Positions 15,898 to 23,224 of a DNA stretch of 42,515 nt are shown here, piece after piece. The notes under the pieces are model-generated. The model worked only from the letters and a program-made list of their open reading frames with translations, was not told the DNA's origin and did not search any database. Position 1 is the first letter of the stretch, and each line of letters opens with the position of its first letter. The stretch is from a virus: the IMG/VR virus record IMGVR_UViG_3300019776_000970, positions 1 to 42,515 of that record; one strand, written 5' to 3'. The translations under genes were made by a program, and so were the position numbers.

Positions 15898-16416
15898 TTA
15901 GTTCTCGGTCAGGATCGAGTAGGCCGGGGAGCCGTTTTTCTCGTAGCCCTCGATCTCAAACTCAGGCATCGCCCACTGCCCAAGGGCAAACGACTGCTTC
16001 AGGCCAGGTGCGGCCGCGTTCTCAAAGATGATGCGGACGTGCTTGCCATTGGTGTCCATGCCCTCAAAGATCACCTTGAAGAAGGCCGGAGCGCTGGTGC
16101 CTCCCACGTCGTATTTTGTCCAGCCCGCCGGTGGAGCACCGTTCACGGTGGCCCCTAGAAGGCGCGGCAGGAGGGTCTGCTCAAATTGGCCGGTCTTGAT
16201 CGAGAGCTTGGCTTGCCCACCATGAAACGCAACATCAACCGCGAAGCGAGAGGCCACGGCGGCAGTCATCATCTCGTTCTTCTGGTAGGAGCCATCAAAG
16301 CTCACGGACTGCAACTCGCCAATCAGGTTTCCAGCGACGGCAGTAAGCGCATCCGTAGTGCCCACGGCGGCGATGTAGAGCAGTCCGGTATCAAACAAGT
16401 GTCGGGTTGTAGGCAT
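15898..16416 (-). CDS. Major tail (tube) protein (172 aa)
   Basis: ATG at 16416 has TTAAAGGACACACACC upstream, the same leader as the major capsid gene. Compact beta-rich protein: HLFDTGLL at the N-terminus, VSFDGSYQKNEMMTAAV, SRFAVDVAFHGGQAKLSI, then FKVIFEGMDTNGK and a C-terminal EFEIEGYEKNG segment. Length and position, between the tail terminator-like gene and the chaperones, fit the major tail tube protein. Paralogous to the next gene. Confidence 0.8.
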   Translation of the reverse strand: MPTTRHLFDTGLLYIAAVGTTDALTAVAGNLIGELQSVSFDGSYQKNEMMTAAVASRFAVDVAFHGGQAKLSIKTGQFEQTLLPRLLGATVNGAPPAGWTKYDVGGTSAPAFFKVIFEGMDTNGKHVRIIFENAAAPGLKQSFALGQWAMPEFEIEGYEKNGSPAYSILTEN

Positions 16417-16428
16417 GGTGTGTGTCCT

Positions 16429-16914
16429 TTAAGGAAGTTGAATGAAGAGCTCGTAGGCGAAGAGGCCATACCAAGCGTTGGTGTCGCGGTCGAAGAGATC
16501 AGGCTGGCTGGTGACGAGCAAGGTGCGGAAGCAGCGCGAACCACTGCCAAGACTGAAGCCCTTGTTGTGCAGGAGCGCCTCGACGGTGCCCGCGATGGCG
16601 GCCACACCGGCGGTGTCGGCGCTCCCGCTCCATGCCTCGAACTCCAAGCGCAGGCGGATGACTGCCCCGGCCATCCCGGCTTCGCCCGTGCGCATCTGGT
16701 TATCCGGCGAGCTCGCCCCTACTCGGTAGGTCATGGAGGGGAAGACCGGCGGCGCTTGGCTTCGTGTGCCCGCAAAGAGGGCCGGAGCGCTGGAGTCGTC
16801 TGGGTCTGCCGCCAGAACGTTTAAGAGGCCCTCTAGCGAGCGCGAGGGGTCCCCCTGAATCAGGTAGGCGACAAGGGCGGTGCGGAGCAGCTCAGTGGCT
16901 TGCGTGAAAGTCAT
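16429..16914 (-). CDS. Tail terminator-like protein (161 aa)
   Basis: The protein starts with an alpha-helix (FTQATELLRTALVAYLI), then LLNVLAADPDDSSAPALFAG. A beta-hairpin region (PPVFPSMTYRVGASSP, RLRLEFEAWSG) follows, and the end is RTLLVTSQPDLFDRD then FAYELFIQLP. This alpha-then-beta plan, size and position just before the major tail protein match tail completion/terminator proteins (lambda U / DUF3168-like), which cap the tail tube and bind the head connector. Confidence 0.6.
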   Translation of the reverse strand: MTFTQATELLRTALVAYLIQGDPSRSLEGLLNVLAADPDDSSAPALFAGTRSQAPPVFPSMTYRVGASSPDNQMRTGEAGMAGAVIRLRLEFEAWSGSADTAGVAAIAGTVEALLHNKGFSLGSGSRCFRTLLVTSQPDLFDRDTNAWYGLFAYELFIQLP

Positions 16915-17321
16915 GATTGTGCTTTGAAAGCCTCGTAATCGGCGCGAAGGGTTGGGCTGATGCCTCCTCCCCCCCTGGCCGTAGCGCCAAGCTGCTCGGA
17001 GATGATTTCGAGGATGTCAGCGCGGTGGCGCTCGATCACGGGCCACAGGAACGCCCACTTGCCATTTCGGGCCAGCTCGACAAAGATGGCGTACTCCATG
17101 GTGGCCGTAAGGTAGCCCGTGGCCTCCGTGGGGCTTACCTGGCCAACCAGCCCCTTGATCGAGTTGGTGAGGTTGGTCGTCCGGTCCGTGTAGCCGTGCT
17201 CCGCTTTGGCCCAGCCTTCGAGGGCGGCTACCACGATCTTGATGCAGGTCTCTACACCCGAGTGAACCCCGCCGGCAAAGCGATCAAAGCCAGAGAGGAT
17301 ATCGCCGATACCTTGGGCCAT
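16911..17321 (-). CDS. Tail/neck component, gp10-like (136 aa)
   Basis: ATG 17319-17321 (MAQGIGDILSGF) is preferred over the 185-aa frame, whose N-terminal part is the shadow of the upstream gene. It contains KIVVAALEGWAKAEHGYTDR, TTNLTNSIKGLVG, TMEYAIFVELARNGKW and LWPVIERHRADILEIISEQ. The YA..VE.GT-like element (here YAIFVELARNG) is the mark of HK97 gp10-type head-tail joining or tail assembly proteins. Overlaps the next gene by 4 nt. Confidence 0.7.
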   Translation of the reverse strand: MAQGIGDILSGFDRFAGGVHSGVETCIKIVVAALEGWAKAEHGYTDRTTNLTNSIKGLVGQVSPTEATGYLTATMEYAIFVELARNGKWAFLWPVIERHRADILEIISEQLGATARGGGGISPTLRADYEAFKAQS

Positions 17322-17331
17322 GGGTTTCCTT

Positions 17332-17709
17332 CTAGGGGTCTTTGCCCTCGGCGACGGCCCCAACCTCAAGATCACACTGAAGCCCATTGCCATAGGCTCG
17401 CACGCGCTGGATACGAGCCCGCGTCTCGCCGGGGATGAGGCCTGCTGGGATAGTGACGATATCCCCAATCTTGATGTCGGGGATGCCTGCGATCTGGACC
17501 GGGACGGAGAGCACCCAGCTTTGCAGGCTAGTCACCCCCGCTTGCCCCTCAAGGCGGCCGCGAAACTCGGTCTTGCGCGGCATATAGACGCGGCATCCCA
17601 CAAAGGGAGAGCCCTCAAGGGCCACCTCGCTGGTCGTTTTGCCTGCTTGGGGCGTGCGCTGGCGCACCAGGTGCACCACCTCGATAGAGTGCTCCGTGAA
17701 GGCAGACAT
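17332..17709 (-). CDS. Head closure / stopper-like protein (125 aa)
   Basis: ATG 17707-17709 (MSAFTEHSIEVVHLV) is the better start, avoiding overlap with the upstream stop (17729). A beta-barrel-like protein: strands VALEGSPFVGCRVYMP, KTEFRGRLEGQ, WVLSVPVQI and DIKIGDIVTIPAG, then a IQRVRAYGNGLQCDLEV end. Size and position between the connector and gp10-like gene suggest a head-tail stopper, SPP1 gp16-like. Confidence 0.6.
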   Translation of the reverse strand: MSAFTEHSIEVVHLVRQRTPQAGKTTSEVALEGSPFVGCRVYMPRKTEFRGRLEGQAGVTSLQSWVLSVPVQIAGIPDIKIGDIVTIPAGLIPGETRARIQRVRAYGNGLQCDLEVGAVAEGKDP

Positions 17710-17728
17710 TAGAGCATCTCTCCCATCA

Positions 17729-18472
17729 TCAGAGCATCTCCCCACGGAGCTTGCGGAGCCTGCGCCCTTGGGGACGCTTAAAGAGGCCGCACTGCTCTAC
17801 AAACAGCTCGTGCCATCCCAGATCGGCATGGTCGAACTGCTTGTAGCGGCGGCGCTCATCGCCAAACTGCTCCTCGATGAGCTGCAAGCCTGCTGCATCG
17901 CCTGAGGCCACGCGCCCGCCCCCAAAGACGGCGGGGCGGATGAGCCGATAGGCCACCTCATGAGCAACGGCATCCCACAGGGCCTCTGGGATCGTGGCCC
18001 CGTAGCCAAAGCGGCCCGTAACCTCGATGTTCTGGCGGCCTGAGGGGAAGACCCAGTAGAGCGAGGGAGAGGCGGCGCTCGCCGGGCTACCATCGCTGCC
18101 CGCACTGGTGATGTAGGCAGAGAGCGTGCCCCGAACCGTGATGAGACGGGTGATGGGCTTGCCCGCCTCTTGCACCAGCTGCACATTGCTGAGGTCGTAG
18201 CCGGGGATACCAAAGCCGCCCACAATGGCCACGCGGGTCAGGCTGACAATCTCATCGATCTCCAGCTCGGCAGTGCCGGAGCCATCGAAGCGGCGCGTGG
18301 TGTCTGCCCCATCCGCCTTGAACTGGCGCACGGTATGCCGGGCGACTTCCCGCTCTACGGCCAACAACAACGCAGGGACACGCGCCGAAAGCGCAGGCGT
18401 GAGGCTATACCCCGCCGTCGCTAGGATCGCGTCGATGTCGTTGGCGCTTGGCCAGTCGGTGTAGTCAGGCAT
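17729..18472 (-). CDS. Head-tail connector/adaptor-like protein (247 aa)
   Basis: The N-terminal ~60 residues form helices (SANDIDAILATAGY, LLLAVEREVARHTV), as in gp6/gp15-type adaptors. A beta region (DGSGTAELEIDEIVSLTRVA, GFGIPGYDLSNVQLV, RQNIEVTGRFGYG) is followed by C-terminal helices (EALWDAVAHEVAYRLIRP) and a basic tail (RRLRKLRGEM). The GxGTxxLxLxE-like and GRFGYG features are typical of phage head-tail connector proteins. It sits two genes after the capsid gene. Confidence 0.7.
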   Translation of the reverse strand: MPDYTDWPSANDIDAILATAGYSLTPALSARVPALLLAVEREVARHTVRQFKADGADTTRRFDGSGTAELEIDEIVSLTRVAIVGGFGIPGYDLSNVQLVQEAGKPITRLITVRGTLSAYITSAGSDGSPASAASPSLYWVFPSGRQNIEVTGRFGYGATIPEALWDAVAHEVAYRLIRPAVFGGGRVASGDAAGLQLIEEQFGDERRRYKQFDHADLGWHELFVEQCGLFKRPQGRRLRKLRGEML

Positions 18473-18474
18473 CG

Positions 18475-18882
18475 TTACTCACCCGAAGAAGGCGGGGCGG
18501 GAGCTGCCCCGAGAGGGTCTTCGGCATCGCTCAGCAAGGCGAGGATTTCTGCCTTGTTAACGCCTTGAGGGATCGAGAGGCCGCGTGCTTTGGCAAGCTT
18601 CATCAGCTCGTTAAAGTTCAGCTTAGCGAGGGCCTCAGGGCTAGCGGAATCGCTAACAGGGTCTCCGGTGGGCTGGCTGGTTGCCTCGGCGAGGGCGCTT
18701 AGGCGGGCCTGAAGATCCTCCTCACTCAGGATCTCAAACCCCTCACGCCCCGTGAAGCTCTCCGCCTGCTGCTCCGTCAGGTGCGCAATGCCCACAAAAA
18801 CCCCAGCGACCAAGTGGGGCTCAAACTGGATACCCGTACGGATATCGAAGTGCTTTGAGGCATTGGCATAGAGTGCGATCAT
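18475..18882 (-). CDS. Small head-associated protein with SAP/HeH-like motif (135 aa)
   Basis: ATG at 18882 (MIALYANASKHFDIR) has GGAG at 8-nt spacing. An in-frame GTG at 18897 would put the start inside the preceding hairpin. The first ~60 residues are beta-rich (GIQFEPHLVAGVFVGIAHL). The C-terminal ~40 residues (LNFNELMKLAKARGLSIPQG, then NKAEILALLSDAE) form a LEM/SAP/HeH-like helix-extended loop-helix, often found in small phage proteins next to the capsid gene. A tail of Ala/Pro ends it. Role unknown, perhaps a head accessory factor. Confidence 0.65.
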   Translation of the reverse strand: MIALYANASKHFDIRTGIQFEPHLVAGVFVGIAHLTEQQAESFTGREGFEILSEEDLQARLSALAEATSQPTGDPVSDSASPEALAKLNFNELMKLAKARGLSIPQGVNKAEILALLSDAEDPLGAAPAPPSSGE

Positions 18883-18895
18883 AAAGGTAAACTCC

Positions 18896-18920
18896 ACCCC
18901 TCTGCCACAGGCAGAGGGGT
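18896..18920. other. Perfect 11-bp hairpin after the capsid gene
   Basis: ACCCCTCTGCC (18896-18906) pairs with GGCAGAGGGGT (18910-18920) over a 3-nt loop, 17 nt after the capsid stop codon. No U-tract follows on the minus strand. It may partially stop or stabilise the capsid transcript. Confidence 0.65.
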
Positions 18921-18937
18921 GTCAACAAAGTCCTTGC

Positions 18938-19936
18938 CTAGGCGGCGAGGACAACACCAGCAGGCAGGAGCAGCTTCCCGTGGTTCCACTCGGGCGCGTG
19001 ATCGAGGCCAATCTGGCCGTAGATCTGCTCGTTGTCGCTCGATCCCGTCTTGGCGAGAGCCTCGTTGAAGAGAATGCCCTTGCCCGGAACGGGCATCCCT
19101 ACGAGGCCCACCTGCGCCAAGTTGGTCACCATCACAGCGTTGGCGGGCATGTCGGGCTCCAGTACCAGCATGACGGTGCCAAAGTTGGTGTGGAGCTCGC
19201 GGATCTGCATACCGGCCACTTCACGCGAGTACGGCGGGGTAGTGAGGCCGTAGTAGGCACGCTGCAGGTTGGCATACTGCTGCGTGTCCGCAAAAACCAC
19301 CCAGAACTTATCCGGGTTGTAGCCGTTGGTGGCCACCACGCTCTGCATGAGGCTCTCGAAATAGCCCCGGTACATCGCCGCCGTGATGGTGCCTGCCACA
19401 ACCGCTGTCTGGTCGTTGATGTTGGTGGCAATCGAGGTGTAGATACCCCGGCTCTTGAGCGCCGTCGCAGTGGCGTCCGCCGGGTTCACGTACGCTCCCT
19501 GCACGCTGGTGAAGTTCACATCACGAGCGACCTTAGCCAGCTTCGCCATGAGCTGGAAGTCCATCGAGCGCGGGTTGATGACCTCGCCTTGCGCGGCCCC
19601 CTGGGGAATCGGCACAACGCCCGTGATCGTCTTGTCCCCCTCGGCCAGATAGGTCACGCCGACCGTCTCGTGGTAGATCTGGATCACGTTGGTGCTCTGC
19701 GTGATGGACTGGGTCCCTGCGGCAGGAGCGGCGGCCCCTTCCAGAATCGCGGGCTGACTTGGCGCGGCGATCTGGAAGTAAACGCCAATGGGAAACTCAC
19801 GGGAAGTGGTTTCAATGATCCCACCAATGCGCTCACCCTGAAACGCCCCAACGAGCTTCAGAAGAGTGTTGGGGCGCTCCCCGACTTGGAAGAGTTGGCC
19901 CAGCAGGGCGACGGTTGTGGTATTTGCAGCTGGCAT
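18938..19936 (-). CDS. Major capsid protein, SU10/DUF5309-like (332 aa)
   Basis: The leader CTTAAAGGACACAC, shared with the major tail protein, indicates strong expression. N-terminal strands (NTTTVALLGQLFQVGERPN) precede an E-loop-like region (SREFPIGVYFQIAAPSQP). The P- and A-domain features include SMDFQLMAKLAKVARDVNFT, TAAMYRGYFESLM, FWVVFADTQQYANLQRAYYG and VMLVLEPDMPANAVMV. YGQIGLDHAPEWNHGKLLLP closes it. The length and the VG..YL(A)EG, NF, HG.L(L)..P pattern fit HK97-fold capsid proteins of the DUF5309/SU10 type. A scaffold-like gene precedes it. Confidence 0.85.
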   Translation of the reverse strand: MPAANTTTVALLGQLFQVGERPNTLLKLVGAFQGERIGGIIETTSREFPIGVYFQIAAPSQPAILEGAAAPAAGTQSITQSTNVIQIYHETVGVTYLAEGDKTITGVVPIPQGAAQGEVINPRSMDFQLMAKLAKVARDVNFTSVQGAYVNPADATATALKSRGIYTSIATNINDQTAVVAGTITAAMYRGYFESLMQSVVATNGYNPDKFWVVFADTQQYANLQRAYYGLTTPPYSREVAGMQIRELHTNFGTVMLVLEPDMPANAVMVTNLAQVGLVGMPVPGKGILFNEALAKTGSSDNEQIYGQIGLDHAPEWNHGKLLLPAGVVLAA

Positions 19937-19987
19937 AAAGTGTGTCCTTTAAGTGGTTTTCAGAATCATCGCCCGGCGGGCTTTGAG

Positions 19988-20545
19988 TTATCGCCCGGCG
20001 GCTTGACGCTTGAGGCGGATGGCTAGCAAGACATTGCCCGACTTTTCCGCTTCGGCGATCTTGGCGGTGAGGTCCTCGGGGGGAGTCCCACCGGGGTTTG
20101 TCGTCGTGCCCGCAGGTGGTGGGGGCGGCGTAGGCGCAGGTGCTGCGGGCATGAGCCCCTTTAGCTTCTGGGCCTGGGCCCGCATCCCATCTTCATCGCT
20201 CGCCGTGATGAACTCGACCGCTTCTGGCGCGATCCCAACCTCTAGCGCGATCGTGCGCCGCGTGGCCTTCAGGTTCTGCTCTTCTAGGCGTGCGATGCGC
20301 TCATTGGCCTCTCGCAAGGCCTTCTGCTCGGGGGTTTCCCCTGCGGGAGGCTCTGGCTTCTTGGGCTCCGGAGCCGGAGGTGCGGACGGAGTTGGGGCAG
20401 GAGGTGCAGGGGGCGTAGGCGGCGCGGGTGTGGGTGGAGCTGGAGGAGCAGGCGGAGTGCCCGGATCGAAATAGAAGCCAGGCATCCCCAAAAGATCAAG
20501 GTAACTTGGAGCGAAGCTATCCGTATTATAGGCAAAGCGATTCAT
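19988..20545 (-). CDS. Capsid scaffold-like protein (185 aa)
   Basis: A Pro/Ala-rich N-terminal linker (residues ~30-65) is followed by a coiled coil (EQKALREANERIARLEEQN). An ITASDEDGMRAQAQKLKG segment, a second Pro-rich linker and a C-terminal helical segment (DLTAKIAEAEKSGNVLLAIR) complete it. Helical, low-complexity composition and position directly upstream of the capsid gene are typical of phage scaffolding proteins. It overlaps the preceding gene by 4 nt. Confidence 0.7.
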   Translation of the reverse strand: MNRFAYNTDSFAPSYLDLLGMPGFYFDPGTPPAPPAPPTPAPPTPPAPPAPTPSAPPAPEPKKPEPPAGETPEQKALREANERIARLEEQNLKATRRTIALEVGIAPEAVEFITASDEDGMRAQAQKLKGLMPAAPAPTPPPPPAGTTTNPGGTPPEDLTAKIAEAEKSGNVLLAIRLKRQAAGR

Positions 20546-21534
20546 TCTTGCGTATCTCCTTCAGAGCGATTTGCTCCGTAGTAGCGAAGTTGAGATTGTG
20601 GAACTTGGTCAGGGTAGGCAACTCGGCTCACGAACTGCTCCTGAGGCAAAACAGACAAGATGGTGACGGTGTAGCACTTGCAGTTGGGGTGGCCGATAGG
20701 CAAGTTCTGGGGTAGGTAGTTTCCCGCCCCTACCCCATCGGAGCTATCCGCGGCCCACCAATCACAGATGTCGATGCGCGGGTGCGCGGGGGAGAGCCGC
20801 CAGCCGATGGCGCTCACCCACGGCTGGAGCTGGCCCGTCGAGTCGGTGATGCTGGCAAGGTGGCCCTCGCGAAAGGCCGTGTTGATCTCCGTTCGGGCGA
20901 TGCGGCGGGCCTTGTAGGCCACGTTCTCGGCCCCATTGGCCTCAAGAACGGGCGCGATCCGCCTAGCCAGATTCCTTGCGCTCTCCCCCCGCGCGATCCC
21001 CTCGACCAGCGTGTCAGCCAGCTCTTTTCGGGCGTCCCGGTCCAAGTTGTAGAGGCGCTGGGAGAGAACAAGGCCGTCTTTGTAAGTGCGCTGGTAAGCC
21101 CGCTGAAGCGCGATCTGAGGGACTTCCCCAAAGCGGGTGACTGCTGTGCCAAGGCGAGCCAGTCTCTGCGCTTGGCCTAGGGTGGCTTCCGCGCCGGGCA
21201 AGATTCCGGCCTCTCGGTCGCGCTGGGCCAGAACGGCATCGAGGAGCGAGCGCTCCCGCTCGGCGGCAATGCGTGCCATCCCTACAATGCCCATGTCGAG
21301 CTGGTCTTTGTACTCCGCCCGAAAGCTCTCTAGGGTGGCTTCCAGCTTGGCAAGCAACTCCCGGCGGTAGCGCTCCCCCAAGATGCCACGCGGGGTGGTG
21401 CGAATCTCCGTGCGGAGCCGCTGCGCCGTGCGGGCAAGGAGTGCCTCTAGGCCTTGGGCGGCCTCGGCATCAAGGCGGGTTTGGGCACGACGAGCCGCGA
21501 GGATGCCCTTAACGTAGTCGCTACGAAGGCTCAC
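20542..21534 (-). CDS. Head morphogenesis protein, SPP1 gp7 / Mu F-like (330 aa)
   Basis: GTG 21532-21534 (VSLRSDYVKGILAARR) sits at a GTGA overlap with the upstream small gene and behind GGGGAG. The ORF opens further upstream, but that part overlaps a better-supported gene. Long helices occupy residues ~1-180 (RIAAERERSLLDAVLAQRD, YQRTYKDGLVLSQRL). The C-terminal Mu F domain shows ENVAYKARRIARTEINTAF and ends in IDICDWWAADSS, then PIGHPNCKCYTV. The HPNCKC motif and AR.E...A pattern are hallmarks of SPP1 gp7/Mu GpF minor head proteins, which act in head assembly or DNA ejection. Confidence 0.9.
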   Translation of the reverse strand: MSLRSDYVKGILAARRAQTRLDAEAAQGLEALLARTAQRLRTEIRTTPRGILGERYRRELLAKLEATLESFRAEYKDQLDMGIVGMARIAAERERSLLDAVLAQRDREAGILPGAEATLGQAQRLARLGTAVTRFGEVPQIALQRAYQRTYKDGLVLSQRLYNLDRDARKELADTLVEGIARGESARNLARRIAPVLEANGAENVAYKARRIARTEINTAFREGHLASITDSTGQLQPWVSAIGWRLSPAHPRIDICDWWAADSSDGVGAGNYLPQNLPIGHPNCKCYTVTILSVLPQEQFVSRVAYPDQVPQSQLRYYGANRSEGDTQE

Positions 21535-21695
21535 TCTCCCCACTCCAGAGGCAAGAACAGCCTGCGCCGGAGAAGATCGATGCCAATGCCCACCAAGCCA
21601 CAGACCGCACTGCACGCACCGGCAACAACCACCGGCGCGGCGATCAGCTCAAAGAACCAGACCCAAGAAGCGGTTTCCACGTGGAAAGTCAGCAT
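21531..21695 (-). CDS. Small membrane protein with parS-like site in its start (54 aa)
   Basis: ATG 21693-21695 follows GGAGGAGCAGTGATC. The product reads MLTFHVETASWVWFFELIA, then a Gly/Val/Ala-rich segment (PVVVAGACSAVCGLVGIG) and a basic end (DLLRRRLFLPLEWGE). One long hydrophobic segment suggests a single membrane span. The parS-like palindrome (21674-21687) encodes its FHVE residues. It lies between portal and head morphogenesis genes, both translationally close. The coding call rests on start signal and overlap, not on homology. Confidence 0.65.
   Translation of the reverse strand: MLTFHVETASWVWFFELIAAPVVVAGACSAVCGLVGIGIDLLRRRLFLPLEWGE
21674..21687. promoter_or_regulatory. parS-like palindrome, copy 3
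   Basis: An exact TTTCCACGTGGAAA lies inside the 54-aa gene (residues FHVE), directly after the portal gene. Confidence 0.75.
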
Positions 21696-21697
21696 GA

Positions 21698-23218
21698 TCA
21701 CTGCTCCTCCTCAGGTTCGGCGGTCTCCTTAGTGGGGTCCGTGGCCTTCTCAGTGGAGCTCGGGGCGGGTTCGTCTTCGAGCTCCTCTTTCAGGGCGGGG
21801 ATATCGCGCACTCCGTTGATCTGGGCAATGCGCTCGATGGCCCGCTCGTGGGTGATGTAGCCCGCCAGCTCCTCTTCCTGCGTACGGCCTACTTCAAGCT
21901 CTTTCTCCTCCGGGGAGAGCTCAAAGAACGGGGGCCAGCTCACCTGCACATCCCACGAGTCGGGAGCGGTCTCGCTGGCGGGGCCGATCAGCTCCGCACC
22001 CACCCCAATCTTGGCAAGGCCTAGTGCCAGCGCTTCGAGGAACGGCTCGATGCCGTTCTGCCCATACGACTTGCGCTTCTCCTGCGTGGTCTCGATGAGC
22101 AGAGCGTAGAGCTGCTCTAGAACCGCCGTGGTGAGGTTGCCCTTGTTGGTGAACTCCGCTTGGTCCACATTGACCGTGCCCGCCGCGTCGTTGAGCTGCT
22201 TTTCGAGGTCTTTGGCATACTGGCGCAGGGCCTCGCGGGTGTCGTTGGTGCCCGAGGGGAAGATCACCTTGCCCTGCTGGCCCTCGCCGTGGCTGTTGGT
22301 GCTCTGGAGCGCGATGGGCTGGCCGGGGCGAACCGGCTTGTCGATGTCCTCATCCTCAAGGTCAAGATCGATGAAGTACGGGTTGATGGTCGAGTCGAAC
22401 TGGTTGCAGCGCTTCTGGTGCCAGTAAGCAAGATTGACATCATCCAGGATGCGGTACAGCTCCCAGAGGTCTCCCACCCCCAGCGTGTCATCGACCTCTA
22501 GGTTCTTGATGTGGACAACGGGGATCACGCCAAAAGGATTGGGAGCGCGGCTGGATTCTGTCCATGTGAAGGTGTCGGGGTCCTGCTTGCCCAACGACTC
22601 GCTGGGCACGTCGAAGTAGTGTACTTCCTGCGTAGCAGTCCACTCCTCGCGGTACCACATCTTCTTTCCGCCGGGAGGCTGGTAGCAGTACTGCACACGC
22701 ACCATCAGAAGTCTGGATTTGTCGTGCGGGTCGTAGAAGAACTGACAGTCCGTAGCGGCGGAGAGGGTCTGAATCGAAACCGGGCACTTGGGGCGGCTAG
22801 GGTCCCACGCGAACTTGAGCGCGATCTGGCCCTCGATGGCCCCCTTCTCGGCGGCCGCGACCATCCGGGCAGGCATGTTGTTGCTGGCCCACACGTGGCG
22901 CAGAAACTCCTCCAGCACCTCGTTTCCCGGCGCGCTGATCTCGATCCCCTTACCAAAGAGGAACCGAGCTCCCCGGCGAACGATGCGCTTGGCATGGCTC
23001 ATGCAGCGTGGCAGTGGCCCCAAGTCCTCGGTCTTCCAGTTGCGAAACGCCCAGAGTGGGTAGGGCTTGAGGGTGTGGTAGGCCCATGCCTCCGCCGACG
23101 CGCTGCGCACACTATCGAGCCCAGCGGGGCGGGCCTTCACCCCAAGGAGAAGTACTCCGGGATCAGCAATGCCCTCAAGTGGCGGGGGCAGAGTGGCAGG
23201 TTTAGTTTTTCGTGGCAT
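21698..23218 (-). CDS. Portal protein, SPP1 gp6-like (506 aa)
   Basis: Residues ~45-160: ASAEAWAYHTLKPYPLWAFRN, MSHAKRIVRRGARFLFGKGI and NMPARMVAAAEKGAIEG, the typical wing start of portals. The middle part has YREEWTATQEVHYFDVP and NPFGVIPVVHIKN, then DLWELYRILDDVNLAYWHQK. The stem/crown has GTNDTREALRQYAKDLEKQL and NLTTAVLEQLYALLIETTQEK. The C-terminus is acidic (PEEEQ). The order Ter, portal, gp7 is canonical. The start has no Shine-Dalgarno site and shares CTAACCCACCATGCC with the tape measure start. Confidence 0.93.
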   Translation of the reverse strand: MPRKTKPATLPPPLEGIADPGVLLLGVKARPAGLDSVRSASAEAWAYHTLKPYPLWAFRNWKTEDLGPLPRCMSHAKRIVRRGARFLFGKGIEISAPGNEVLEEFLRHVWASNNMPARMVAAAEKGAIEGQIALKFAWDPSRPKCPVSIQTLSAATDCQFFYDPHDKSRLLMVRVQYCYQPPGGKKMWYREEWTATQEVHYFDVPSESLGKQDPDTFTWTESSRAPNPFGVIPVVHIKNLEVDDTLGVGDLWELYRILDDVNLAYWHQKRCNQFDSTINPYFIDLDLEDEDIDKPVRPGQPIALQSTNSHGEGQQGKVIFPSGTNDTREALRQYAKDLEKQLNDAAGTVNVDQAEFTNKGNLTTAVLEQLYALLIETTQEKRKSYGQNGIEPFLEALALGLAKIGVGAELIGPASETAPDSWDVQVSWPPFFELSPEEKELEVGRTQEEELAGYITHERAIERIAQINGVRDIPALKEELEDEPAPSSTEKATDPTKETAEPEEEQ

Positions 23219-23224
23219 GGTGGG

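Noticed and set aside
18980-20026. Plus-strand frame of 348 aa opposite the capsid gene
   Set aside because: Antisense shadow of the capsid gene; His/Arg-rich composition without a domain.
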